Origin: Rubidibacter lacunae KORDI 51-2
GTDB taxonomy: Bacteria > Cyanobacteriota > Cyanobacteriia > Cyanobacteriales > Rubidibacteraceae
Reading direction: 5' to 3'
NCBI RefSeq assembly: GCF_000473895.1
Contig: NZ_ASSJ01000064.1
Location: 1-38,314, forward strand
Length of the DNA: 38,314 bases
How positions within the stretch are numbered: the first letter of the stretch is position 1; each line of letters opens with the position of its first letter. Of this stretch, positions 18,224 to 26,298 are shown one piece after another. The notes below the pieces were generated by a model. The model was not told the DNA's origin, ran no database searches, and saw only the letters and a program-made list of their open reading frames with translations. The translations under genes and the position numbers were made by a program.

Positions 18224-18574
18224 CTAAATTTTATTTGAATTCGTCGCTGCTGGCACTTCGCGGTTTGCCGTTGGCAACATAACTGCAAACCGACGGTAGT
18301 CTGCTAAATATTGCTCGAGCACGACGAACTGGGGGAGGTTGAGGCTGTAATAAACCCAACGACCTTCCTGACGCGGGCGAACCAAAGCAGCCGCACGCAG
18401 GGTCTTCAGGTGAAAGGATAGCTTTGACTGCGATACATCCAAGTGCTCGCAGAGGTCGGCAACGCAAAGTTCCTGAGAGCGCAGGGTTTCGAGGATACGA
18501 ATTCTGAGCGGCTCTGACAGCGCGTGAAAACCGGACGAGATTAGTCCGGAGGAGGTCAGCAATGATGTTGTCAT
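18224..18574 (-). CDS. ArsR/SmtB-family transcriptional regulator
   Basis: 116 residues forming a winged helix-turn-helix: FHALSEPLRIRILETL (helix 1-2), ELCVADLCEHLDVSQSKLSF (recognition region), HLKTLRAAALVRPRQEGRWV (recognition helix and wing), YYSLN. ArsR/SmtB repressors leave DNA when they bind metals, arsenite or other signals. Cysteines occur in ELCVADLC; in ArsR itself the sensor is ELCVCDL, so one of the canonical cysteines is replaced by alanine and the spacing altered, which leaves the signal uncertain. An inverted repeat 53 bp upstream of the start (18627-18660) is a candidate operator, possibly for autoregulation. No arsenic or metal resistance gene is directly adjacent. Confidence 0.9.
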   Translation of the reverse strand: MTTSLLTSSGLISSGFHALSEPLRIRILETLRSQELCVADLCEHLDVSQSKLSFHLKTLRAAALVRPRQEGRWVYYSLNLPQFVVLEQYLADYRRFAVMLPTANREVPAATNSNKI

Positions 18575-18626
18575 TAACTTTTCTAGGTGTAAGGGGACGA
18601 AGCATTTTAACTACGCACCTGTTGTA

Positions 18627-18660
18627 ACACAGGTTACTCAATTAAGTCGGTAATCTGTGT
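18627..18660. promoter_or_regulatory. Inverted repeat upstream of the ArsR-family gene, candidate operator
   Basis: Arms ACACAGGTTAC (18627-18637) and GTAATCTGTGT (18650-18660) are complementary at 10 of 11 positions and separated by a 12-bp AT-rich spacer. The site lies in the promoter region of the regulator gene. ArsR/SmtB proteins bind such imperfect dyads, so it may be its own operator. There is no T-run, so a terminator is less likely. Confidence 0.45.
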
Positions 18661-19250
18661 GACTTCGATTTGCACGGTAGTCCCGCAGTGTGATGCCCGC
18701 TCTAGATTGCAAACCTTACCGAGTCTGGGTTCTCCACTCGCACCACCCCCACTGTGCAGGATTACCTATCCCGCAAATCAATTGTTGCTGGCACGCAAGC
18801 GACGAGATCGAACACCGAGTTTCGGTCGATCGATATGCCGAACTGGTCCTGGCTGCTTCACCAGGGGCAAAGTAGCTAGACCCCAGATAATAATTGCATC
18901 ACTACCAGGAACTCTTGCAAAGAAGTGCGCGGTTGACTGAAAGGTTGAAGAGGCTTGAACCGTTTCGTGCGGAATATAACCTTCAGGGGTTGGTATTAGC
19001 TTTATTTAGCTACTCCAGGCAGGTAATAACTGAAACAACAGATCTTCGTTCGAGTCAGCTCCGATATCTTACGGAAACAGAGGGAGAAAAGAGCGACTTA
19101 TTATGAACCCTTAAAGTATTTGAAGAGGGATTCGTCTTGTGATGATATGACAACACTGGATCTCAGCCCCTTAACTGTCACGGCCCAGCGCTTGCCCATA
19201 ACCTTTCCCTGGATAGTCTCTAGCTTCATTGGTTATTATTTCCACTATGT
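18661..19250. other. Gene-poor stretch between arsR and ftn2
   Basis: About 590 bp with no recognised gene. The longest frames (18659-18940 and 18894-19106, plus strand) have no motif and no good ribosome binding site. The sequence becomes AT-richer toward 18960-19120. It might carry a decayed gene, but nothing can be matched. Confidence 0.35.
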
Positions 19251-19299
19251 GGTTGGGGCAACCCCGACCGAGCAAGTCCCCAACCATTAAGACTTTTTT
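19251..19299 (+). terminator. Terminator-like hairpin between arsR and ftn2
   Basis: GGTTGGGG (19251-19258) pairs perfectly with CCCCAACC (19278-19285); a run of six T (19294-19299) follows eight bases later on the plus strand. The loop is 19 nt. It is close to the 3' end of ftn2 (minus strand), where the stem could also act, but the T-run favours plus-strand transcription. Confidence 0.4.
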
Positions 19300-19312
19300 G
19301 CAACGACTCACG

Positions 19313-21538
19313 CTATTCGAGGACGGTGACTTCGGTGACATCTCGAATGCGCCAGCTGCCGCCCGAGCGAACCACATCGTAACGCACGCGCAACTCATCG
19401 TTGTAAGACTGGGCGGCAACACGTTGCCCGTTACGGAAGTAATTTGCCGCTTCTTTTACAACTGCTTCGATTTGAGCGCGATCGCTATTCTGCACGACGA
19501 TGCGAACGGATCCAGGCTCTATCCCGTGTTGGAACTCTTGGTAAGCCCCTTCATTGGCAAAGGACTGAGCTCGCGCTTGCCACTCAGACAGCATCGGATC
19601 GACCAAAGCTTGATTGAGGGCGGCCAGATCGCGTTCGGAGCCGAGTGCACTGGATTTACTCGTTAACCACGTCTGGATTACCATCCGCGCGGCGTCCGAC
19701 CCTAGCACGCCGGTGTCAACGGGCAACTCAGCTGCAGGGGGAGGGAGTGGCAGCGGCGGACGATCGAGTGCAATCTGCAACTGCGCTCCGTCCAATGCGG
19801 GCCCGCGAGCAAACACCTGGCGGACTACATGCCATGCTCCCATTGCCAACAAACTGATGACTCCAACACTAGCCAGTCCTGCCGCTCCCAACACCAACAA
19901 CCGCCGCCGGATTACTGTTTGTTTAGTGAGGCGCTGCCGACCTAGTTGCGGTGTGGGACGGTCCTGCGCGTCCTGGCCGTCATCATTATTACTGCCACGA
20001 GGTGTAACTGCTACGGGCATCCCGGAAGGTCGTGCTAGCGGCGCCCGGCGCATTCGACGCGATCGTCCGTCCGGACGAGAAACCCCAGTTGGATTTGCGG
20101 GCAGGTAGCCGCCACCTGCTACCCGCGCAACGGGACGTTCGAGCGTCGCGACGCGGGCGGACACTCGAGCAGTTCCAGCAGTTACAGCAGCAGACTGGGC
20201 ACCACCGTAACGCGCCCGGGCGCCGAGAGCGTATGATTCCACAAGAATGGAAGACTGAGGCTCGGCAACAGGCTGGACGGTTTCGAGGACTCGCTCGACG
20301 CGTGCGTCAGTGAAATAGTCTTGCAGCGACATCGACTGCCCGCGCAAATCTCGAAAACAGTGGAACAGCTCGGTCCGCAACCAATATTCTGTGTAGTAGC
20401 ACAACCCGGGCAACAAATCCTGCGCGCCTTCCGAGTGTTGGCGAATGGTGGCAATCGCGGCCGCCTCGCGGCTGCCGGTCAGGGCAGCAATTGCAGCATC
20501 CCCATGACCGAGCAACAGTGACGCGATCGCTCGTTCGAGGCAGACATCCTGATATCGATCCAAACGGTGTAGCCAGGTCTGGGCCTCGAGGACGAGTTCG
20601 GGTTGCCCGTCGGCAAAGCCCCGAGCGATCGCCGCACAGGCAGTAAGATACATCGCTGCTGGTGACGGTCGACGCGCTTCTTCCGCGAAAAATTCTTGCT
20701 GCTCGGCTGCGGTCAGATGCTCGCGCAACTGCTGAATAAAACCTAAGAAGGCATCAGTTGTCAACCCCGAGCGATCTTCTGCACGTCCTTCAATCCCGCC
20801 GCGATCGGTTAGCATCGCCTGCAACAAGTCCAAAGCCTCGTTCGTGTCGGTTGCTTGCCTGTCCTTCCGGCCGAGCAATTCGAGAATTCGGTAAGGTCGC
20901 AGCACGTGAAGCTCCCCAAGCAGCTCGGACTGGAGATGGGGGAAGAGTGTTTCGCAGACCAGTAGGTCATAGCCTCGCTGCTCGGTTGTGGCAGCCTGCA
21001 CGTACTGCCCGCTCTGCCAATGCTCGCGCCCAAGTTCCCGGTATGCCAGCGCCAGCGCGAGCACCAAATCCACCCGATTGACTACGGCGTTAGGATTGCC
21101 GGACAAACGCGGCTCGACCAACGCACAAACACAATCGTACTCGCCGTGCTCGAGTAGGATCGGGAGCGCGCCTGCCAGCTGTGCTTCTTCGATTTCAAGT
21201 TGAGGTTGAACGACATCCACGTCCGCTAACGGCGCATTTGCTTCATCCGTTGGTTCGTCCGCAACAACAGCCTCATCAGTTGGGTCAACAAGTTCCTGTG
21301 ACGTGGTTGGAGTCTGAGGCGTCAGGAGAAAGCTAGCATCGTAACCGGCGCGTCGTTCTGGATCGCTCAGGACGCTCCGAGCCACCTCAAGCAACTGTTG
21401 GCGAGCGGCAATTGCCTCGGCACCGTATTCAGGACGCAGTTGCTGACAGGAGCGATCGCGGTAAGCACGATCGATTTGTTCTGGGCTCGCTTGCGGCGGA
21501 ACGCCCAAAACTCGGTAATAGTCGAGCGGAATGTACAC
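19313..21538 (-). CDS. ftn2: Cell-division protein Ftn2/ZipN (ARC6 homologue)
   Basis: 741 residues. The N-terminus is a J-like domain (YYRVLGVPPQASPEQIDRAY to about residue 70), then a long helical region, a proline- and arginine-rich linker (about 440-560), one transmembrane helix (LLVLGAAGLASVGVISLLAM) and a C-terminal domain of the ARC6/IMS (DUF4101) type with MVIQTWLTSKSSALG and ending WRIRDVTEVTVLE. Ftn2/ZipN tethers the FtsZ ring to the inner membrane in cyanobacteria and is the ancestor of plastid ARC6. The HPD tripeptide of true DnaJ proteins is missing from the J-like domain (RDRSCQQLRPEY in its place), so DnaK stimulation is not expected. Monocistronic on the minus strand. Confidence 0.93.
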   Translation of the reverse strand: MYIPLDYYRVLGVPPQASPEQIDRAYRDRSCQQLRPEYGAEAIAARQQLLEVARSVLSDPERRAGYDASFLLTPQTPTTSQELVDPTDEAVVADEPTDEANAPLADVDVVQPQLEIEEAQLAGALPILLEHGEYDCVCALVEPRLSGNPNAVVNRVDLVLALALAYRELGREHWQSGQYVQAATTEQRGYDLLVCETLFPHLQSELLGELHVLRPYRILELLGRKDRQATDTNEALDLLQAMLTDRGGIEGRAEDRSGLTTDAFLGFIQQLREHLTAAEQQEFFAEEARRPSPAAMYLTACAAIARGFADGQPELVLEAQTWLHRLDRYQDVCLERAIASLLLGHGDAAIAALTGSREAAAIATIRQHSEGAQDLLPGLCYYTEYWLRTELFHCFRDLRGQSMSLQDYFTDARVERVLETVQPVAEPQSSILVESYALGARARYGGAQSAAVTAGTARVSARVATLERPVARVAGGGYLPANPTGVSRPDGRSRRMRRAPLARPSGMPVAVTPRGSNNDDGQDAQDRPTPQLGRQRLTKQTVIRRRLLVLGAAGLASVGVISLLAMGAWHVVRQVFARGPALDGAQLQIALDRPPLPLPPPAAELPVDTGVLGSDAARMVIQTWLTSKSSALGSERDLAALNQALVDPMLSEWQARAQSFANEGAYQEFQHGIEPGSVRIVVQNSDRAQIEAVVKEAANYFRNGQRVAAQSYNDELRVRYDVVRSGGSWRIRDVTEVTVLE

Positions 21539-21915
21539 GGTTTGCTTCCCCAGCGCAGAGCGACAAGTTATGACGTATAGTGAACGGATGGTGAAACCTA
21601 CTCGACGGTGCTACCGTCGTTTATTGGATCTAAAGAGTTAAGGTGGATTGCTCGACGGTCTCGTCCGAGTGCAGGTGCTTGCTTGAAAACTTCTTCATTG
21701 CAACAGATAACTGCAATGGACGCTGCATCACCGTAGGCTAACATCCGTTAGGTTAACAATGCCGATCCGAACTGCCCGTTAAAAATTATTGACGCGCGCT
21801 TTCTCGAACCGGTAATTCGATACTGGACGCGCAGTGGCACTTGGAGCGGTACTTCAGCAGTCGAGCTTTCTCGACACAGTAAATTGAGATTTTGCTGTAA
21901 GGATACTACAGACTT
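21539..21915. other. Divergent promoter region of ftn2 and pdhA
   Basis: 377 bp with no gene. It should contain both promoters. An AAGGA Shine-Dalgarno lies about 12 bases before the pdhA ATG. Short runs of CTCGACGGT recur near 21600 and 21650. No clear -35/-10 pair was identified. Confidence 0.35.
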
Positions 21916-22950
21916 ATGGTTGCCGAACGATCTTTGCCAACATTTCAACCCACACATGTTCAAGTTACGCGTGAGGAGGGGCTAGCGCTATACGAGGACA
22001 TGACACTCGGACGTTTATTTGAGGATAAATGTGCCGAGATGTACTACCGAGGGAAAATGTTCGGCTTCGTGCATCTCTACAACGGTCAAGAAGCAGTTTC
22101 GACCGGCACGATCGGCGCGCTTCGCCGCGGCGAAGACTATGTCTGCAGCACCTATCGCGACCACGTGCACGCCCTCAGCTGTGGTGTACCGCCCGGCGAG
22201 GTAATGGCCGAACTGTTTGGGAAGGAAACCGGTTGCAGTAAGGGGCGCGGCGGCTCGATGCATTTGTTTTCTGCCGCTCACAAGCTCCTCGGCGGTTACG
22301 CTTTCGTTGCCGAGGGCATTCCCGTTGCTACGGGTGCAGCATTGCAGTTCAAGTACCGCCGCGATGCTCTTGGCGATCCAAGCGCCGACGGTGTCGTGGT
22401 CTGTTTCTTCGGTGATGGTGCCTCCAACAACGGTCAGTTCTTCGAGTGTCTGAATATGGCAGCTCTCTGGAAGCTGCCAATTCTTTATGTGGTCGAAAAC
22501 AATAAGTGGGCGATCGGTATGGCCCACGATCGCGCAACCTCGCAACCTGAGATTTATCGCAAAGCCAGTGTCTTTGGGATGCCCGGCGTCGAGGTGGACG
22601 GCATGGACGTACTTGCCGTGCGCGCAGCTGCTTTGCAAGCAATCGATCGCGCGCGTGCCGGCGAGGGACCGACGCTCATCGAAGCGCTGACTTACCGCTT
22701 TCGAGGACACTCCTTAGCCGATCCCGACGAGCTGCGTTCGCCAGACGAGAAGCAAGCCTGGTTGTCTCGCGACCCCATCGAGAAACTTGCCACATATTTG
22801 CTGGACCAATCCTTGAGCGATCGCGACGAGCTTAAAACCATTCAACGGCGCGTTCAAGAGCAAGTCGACGAAGCCGTCCTTTTTGCCGAGTCCAGTCCCG
22901 AGCCGAGCCCGAGCGAACTCCGACGCTACATTTTTGCCGAAGATACCTAA
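21916..22950 (+). CDS. pdhA: Pyruvate dehydrogenase E1 component, alpha subunit
   Basis: 344 residues, the size of cyanobacterial/plastid E1 alpha. It decarboxylates pyruvate with ThDP and, with E1 beta, hands the acetyl group to E2, feeding acetyl-CoA to fatty-acid synthesis. Seen: [16 protein letters not shown], the [10 protein letters not shown] segment, [10 protein letters not shown], and the ThDP/Mg motif [20 protein letters not shown] running to [28 protein letters not shown] near the C-terminus is the conserved loop region. As in other cyanobacteria the beta subunit gene is not adjacent. The start ATG at 21916 is preceded by AAGGA at a longish spacing. It is the only gene of its operon visible here. 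Confidence 0.95.
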   Translation: MVAERSLPTFQPTHVQVTREEGLALYEDMTLGRLFEDKCAEMYYRGKMFGFVHLYNGQEAVSTGTIGALRRGEDYVCSTYRDHVHALSCGVPPGEVMAELFGKETGCSKGRGGSMHLFSAAHKLLGGYAFVAEGIPVATGAALQFKYRRDALGDPSADGVVVCFFGDGASNNGQFFECLNMAALWKLPILYVVENNKWAIGMAHDRATSQPEIYRKASVFGMPGVEVDGMDVLAVRAAALQAIDRARAGEGPTLIEALTYRFRGHSLADPDELRSPDEKQAWLSRDPIEKLATYLLDQSLSDRDELKTIQRRVQEQVDEAVLFAESSPEPSPSELRRYIFAEDT

Positions 22951-23680
22951 GGTTTATGGCGCGACCGCCATCGCTGCCACGTCGCGCGAGTGGTTCCAAT
23001 CGAACCGCACCCGACTCACTCGAAGGATTTGAACTTCAGGCAGCGGCGGCGCCAGAAATGCGTTCCCGACACATCAGCCAACTTGCGCAGCGTCCGAATA
23101 CGCTTAGCCCTGCTCGATTCCACGCTCTCCGGTACCCAATCAGCTAGAAAACTAACCGAGACTGAATGCAGGAGGATGCTGCATTCTCATCTTGACGACC
23201 CAATTACGGTGCATGTCATTACACGGATATGATACGCACCATCAATATGCTCAAGGCAACCACATGTGTATGTCTTGCAGCGAAGGAGCTGGTTCGAACA
23301 CTTCAAGCCCGAAACAGCCGCGAGTCTGGCCTTCCACTACGAGACTTGTCCGAATACTCCCTTTTGTTGATAGCGACCTACTCCGACTTTGGAAAAAATC
23401 ATTTAGGGCTTTGCCCTCCAAAGCCTAGATAACCGCAGTATGCCAACAACTCTCTTAGCTGACTGGCGTTGAATTAAACCATAGCCTTTCTAGCAAGTGG
23501 GGTTGAATACATGAAATCCTTACTCCCGAAACCCCAGCGCATCAGCAGGCCAAGGGTGGGGGCCGCGACCTTGCCGACATGTAATCAAGCTACTCAGGAG
23601 GACTGCGCCCCAAACACTTGAAATCCATGCCTGGATTAGTTCTCGCGAAAGGTAGCCTCCTCAAGTCAGCGCCAATTGCA
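22951..23680. other. Gene-poor stretch downstream of pdhA
   Basis: 730 bp with no recognised gene on either strand. Frames up to 80 codons exist on both strands but lack motifs and ribosome binding sites. A small palindrome AGGGC-TTT-GCCCT lies at 23405-23417. On the minus strand around 22990-23160 a 56-codon frame without a start codon (containing RAKRIRTLRKLADVSG) could be decayed coding sequence, but no family was recognised. Confidence 0.35.
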
Positions 23681-23818
23681 TTAAGCCCGTTGAACCATAG
23701 CACCGGAAGAGTCGGAAAACTGCCAAGCCCGAAGTATAGCTATGTCAAGACTTCTAGTCCCGAGCCGATCGGTTGTTCCCTTTTCTTGCCATCGATTGAC
23801 GGTTGCAAATGAAATGGG
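23681..23818 (-). pseudogene. Possible remnant of a helix-turn-helix protein
   Basis: The minus-strand frame reads PISFATVNRWQEKGTTDRLG and stays open for 45 codons to a stop at 23681. The segment SFATVNRW matches a phrase common in Cro/C1-type helix-turn-helix domains (usually GVSFATVNRWENG). There is no start codon, and the frame is cut on its 5' side by the hairpin at 23825-23863. It is best read as a fragment; a chance match is possible. Confidence 0.25.
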
Positions 23819-23824
23819 CCAAAA

Positions 23825-23863
23825 ACAGAAAAGGTCACTTCGCAGTGAAGTGGCCTTTTCTGT
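23825..23863 (+). terminator. Strong 17-bp hairpin with flanking A and T runs
   Basis: Arms 23825-23841 and 23847-23863 pair at 16 of 17 positions, the exception being a G-T wobble, around a 5-nt loop (GCAGT). The arms begin ACAGAAAAGG and end CCTTTTCTGT, so either strand would give a GC stem followed by TTTT: a bidirectional Rho-independent terminator shape. It lies 875 bp past pdhA with no gene immediately upstream, so what it terminates is unclear. Confidence 0.6.
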
Positions 23864-23882
23864 AGGTGGATATTAAGGGCCT

Positions 23883-23940
23883 GGAGCCTTTATATCGGCT
23901 GGCTCCCTTGCATCTCGGAACCTTTATTCAAGCTGGCTCC
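23883..23940. repeat. Two tandem 24-bp hairpin-forming repeats, 34-bp period
   Basis: Copies at 23883-23906 and 23917-23940 share the pattern GGA(G/A)CCTTTAT followed by a variable part and GCTGGCTCC. In the first copy GGAGCC and GGCTCC pair perfectly; in the second GGAACC and GGCTCC pair with one mismatch. They lie 20 bp after the strong hairpin, so the whole segment could be a structured RNA end or a small repeat family. Confidence 0.4.
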
Positions 23941-24118
23941 AATTTAACTAGTCCAAATAGTGCCACGAGCAACCGACGATCTGCCGAGAGCTAAATCTTT
24001 TCTTAATGTTTCGGTACTCGAACGACTGTAAAGCTTTACGAAGAACCTGTAATACTTCGGGTAGATATGTATAGAGGTTGCGCTTGGGTCCTCCCCATTG
24101 CTGGCAAGCCAGGGGGGG

Positions 24119-24466
24119 TCACAAACGCGAGGATGCCAGCGTCACCGATTGCGTCGGCGCGGCTTGTCCGTAGCGTGTTAGTTCGGTGAGCTCCTGCAGC
24201 TGCGCGATCGCCTCCGCACCCTCAAGCTTCATCAGCTCGCGATCATCGCGCATCTCCGTCCAGGTAATGCCGTAGTCCGAGACCAAAAACCGAATTAAGT
24301 GGTTGTCACCCAAGCCAACCATGAAAGAAGCGCTATTCATCTCGCCACCGCAGGTGTAGCAGGATGCCAGGTAACCGCGTCGCTCGAGCACGAGCGCCAG
24401 AGCTTGGAGGTTCATTACCAAGTCCTTCACAAACTCGCGGTGTTGGTGTGCCAAACGCTGAAACAC
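24119..24466 (-). CDS. DUF1815-family conserved cyanobacterial protein
   Basis: About 115 residues from GTG at 24466. Characteristic segments are FVKDLVMNLQALALVLERRG, YLASCYTCGGEMNSASFMV and LGDNHLIRFLVSDYGITWTE followed by MRDDRELMKLEGAEAI. I recognise this as the DUF1815 family, which is restricted mainly to cyanobacteria and has no assigned function. The pair of cysteines in SCYTCG could bind a metal or be redox active (inference). No signal peptide or membrane helix. The start GTG has GGAGG seven bases upstream; a TTG at 24484 is an alternative. The gene stands alone, and a GC-rich inverted repeat lacking a T-run lies just past its stop (about 24091-24118). Confidence 0.8.
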   Translation of the reverse strand: MFQRLAHQHREFVKDLVMNLQALALVLERRGYLASCYTCGGEMNSASFMVGLGDNHLIRFLVSDYGITWTEMRDDRELMKLEGAEAIAQLQELTELTRYGQAAPTQSVTLASSRL

Positions 24467-24740
24467 GTCCCGTCCTCCAAGCAATTCACCTAATTCTAAT
24501 CCCTGTTAAGACTTTTTTAAGATTTGCTGTCTTTATGACTGTCTTAACGCATCGGACGGCACTGCCTGAGACAGGCTTTTGCAGCCCAATCAAAGCTAGC
24601 TCAGCCTCTGCTAATACGACGGTAGCCTTGAATACACTCCACGAGATCGAACGGAAAAGCGAGTTCAGTCACAAGGGGAGGGTGCTGGGGGGATCGCTCT
24701 AACTGAATGTCTACGTGCGCGCACGAGATAGGATGTTCTT

Positions 24741-25640
24741 TCAGAACCCAAGCTTATTCAGTGTCGACCGAGTCGAGACCACATGACGGTCGAGTCCGAG
24801 CTGGCTGGGGGGTATGCCAAGTGCCAAACACACCAGTTGGGGTAGATGCAGTACGGGCAATCCTAGCTCTCTGCCAACAACGGCAGCTATTTCCGGTTGG
24901 CGCGAATCGAGATTGAGGTGGCAGAGCGGACAGGGGGTGACCATGCAGTCCGCCCCGGCAGCGATCGCCTCTTGGATGTGCGTGCCCGCAAGTTGGAAGG
25001 ACTCTTCCTGCGCGTAACTTGCCAGCGGCCAGCCGCAGCACTGAATGCGTCCGCGGTAGTAAATCGGTGTCGCACCTGTTGCCCTGAAAACATTTTCTAA
25101 GGATTCGGGATGGAACGGATCGTCGTATGAAATGTTGTCCTGCGCGCGCAGCAGATAACAGCCGTAGAATGCCGCGCACTTGAGCCCTGCCAACGCTCGC
25201 GTCACGCGAGCGCTCAGGCGGTCGAGCCCGTAGTCGCCGACCAGAGCCCAAAGTATATGCTTGACCTCGGTGCTGCCGCGGTAGGGCGCGCAACCTTCGC
25301 GTTGCAACCAGCCATCGATGCGCTTGACGTAGGCCGGGTTAGAGACTTGAGCGCGCTTGAGCCGTTCATCTACGTGCCCGATGACACCCTGACAGGTACT
25401 GCAGTGGGTCAGTAAGGGCAAATTCAGAGTTTCGGCTAGCGCGATGTTGCGCGCATTAACCGTGTCTTCGAGCAACTGCGATTCTTCCTTGAAAGTGCCC
25501 GACCCGCAACAAGTTGCTTGCTTGAGTTCGACGAGTTCGATGTCGAGTGCATCAGCAAGTGCGGTTGTGGATAGATACAGCTCGCGGCAAGCACCCTGAG
25601 CAACGCAGCCTGGATAGTAAGCATATCGAAGTAAAGGCAT
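24741..25640 (-). CDS. HdrB-like CCG-domain iron-sulfur protein
   Basis: 299 residues with two cysteine-rich (CCG) domains. The first has YAYYPGCVAQG, QATCCGSGTF and THCSTCQGV; the second has AAFYGCYLLRAQ, IQCCGWPLASY and VTPCPLCHLNL. This doublet is the hallmark of heterodisulfide reductase subunit B and of the related SdhE/GlpC-type subunits, which bind a non-cubane or [4Fe-4S] cluster and move electrons at the membrane or to disulfides. Cyanobacteria do not make CoM-CoB, so here it is more likely part of a succinate-dehydrogenase-like or another redox complex (inference). No partner subunit is adjacent. Start ATG at 25640 (an in-frame TTG at 25646 is less likely). Confidence 0.85.
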   Translation of the reverse strand: MPLLRYAYYPGCVAQGACRELYLSTTALADALDIELVELKQATCCGSGTFKEESQLLEDTVNARNIALAETLNLPLLTHCSTCQGVIGHVDERLKRAQVSNPAYVKRIDGWLQREGCAPYRGSTEVKHILWALVGDYGLDRLSARVTRALAGLKCAAFYGCYLLRAQDNISYDDPFHPESLENVFRATGATPIYYRGRIQCCGWPLASYAQEESFQLAGTHIQEAIAAGADCMVTPCPLCHLNLDSRQPEIAAVVGRELGLPVLHLPQLVCLALGIPPSQLGLDRHVVSTRSTLNKLGF

Positions 25641-25999
25641 GAGCAATCGCGAGCGATGAAAAGCAGCGGCAAAGTGTTTGCAAGCAAGCCCGGTTCCGAA
25701 CGGTATCTGGAGAGGTCATTCTGGGGCGATCGCGTCCGTCGGAGGAAGTCGGCGGGAGCTTGGCAGACTCGGGAGCGATCTAAGCGATCTATACGAACGG
25801 ATGCAGCAAGAGCGCCGAGCGCGAGCGCATCTCCTAAGTTAATAGCGAACGATGCGCTCTGCAGACCTGCATGCAAGTGGCTGCGCTCGCACCGCAATCC
25901 GATAAGATAGGGGATGCCGTGCAGAGAGTTTCTGCATAGAGCAGCGAAACATTATCGTTCTAAAGACTGCCGGTTAGTTGCCAGAGACGAGGAATACCG
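25641..25999. other. Divergent promoter region of the HdrB-like gene and acpP
   Basis: No gene recognised. A TAAGAT hexamer (about 25903-25908) could be the -10 of acpP, but the matching -35 is poor. The leader before acpP ends with AGGA a few bases before the ATG. Confidence 0.3.
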
Positions 26000-26254
26000 A
26001 TGAATCAAGAGATTTTCGAGAAAGTACGCGAGATCGTTGCCGAGCAGCTTGAACAAGACAAGCAAGCAATCACTGCCGAGTCGAACTTTGCCAACGATCT
26101 GGGTGCCGACTCTCTCGATGTCGTCGAGCTGGTGATGGCTCTGGAAGAAGAATTTGACGTCGAAATCCCCGATGAGGCTGCCGAGCAAATCGCAACCGTG
26201 CAAGCAGCAGTCGATTACATCAGCGATAAAGCAGCGGCTTCGGCGAGCAGCTAG
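26000..26254 (+). CDS. acpP: Acyl carrier protein
   Basis: 84 residues, acidic, four-helix ACP. The phosphopantetheine attachment serine is S38 in the motif [22 protein letters not shown] carries growing acyl chains between the enzymes of type II fatty-acid synthesis in the cytosol. It is first in a three-gene plus-strand run with fabF 44 bp downstream and tkt beyond, an order known from other cyanobacteria. AGGA lies just upstream of the ATG. The C-terminal tail KAAASASS is slightly longer than in E. coli ACP. It is the housekeeping ACP, unrelated to the distant PKS. Confidence 0.97.
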   Translation: MNQEIFEKVREIVAEQLEQDKQAITAESNFANDLGADSLDVVELVMALEEEFDVEIPDEAAEQIATVQAAVDYISDKAAASASS

Positions 26255-26298
26255 CAATTGCATACGGGAGAGCGGGTAACCAACGCAAGTGCAGGCAT

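Noticed and set aside
18231-18641. 136-codon minus-strand frame overlapping arsR
   Set aside because: The other frame gives an excellent winged-helix protein; this one has no motif.
18894-19106. 70-codon plus-strand frame
   Set aside because: No motif, no ribosome binding site, in an otherwise gene-poor gap.
22015-22710. 231-codon minus-strand frame
   Set aside because: Antisense to pdhA; no motif.
23020-23045. tRNA T-loop-like GTTCAAATCC on the minus strand
   Set aside because: No T-stem pairing and no matching acceptor stem, so no tRNA.
23260-23870. Possible rnpB, tmRNA or group I intron before the 23825 hairpin
   Set aside because: Conserved core sequences of these RNAs were not found on either strand.
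24754-25293. 179-codon minus-strand frame
   Set aside because: Shifted frame of the HdrB-like gene; its cysteine motifs lie in the other frame.
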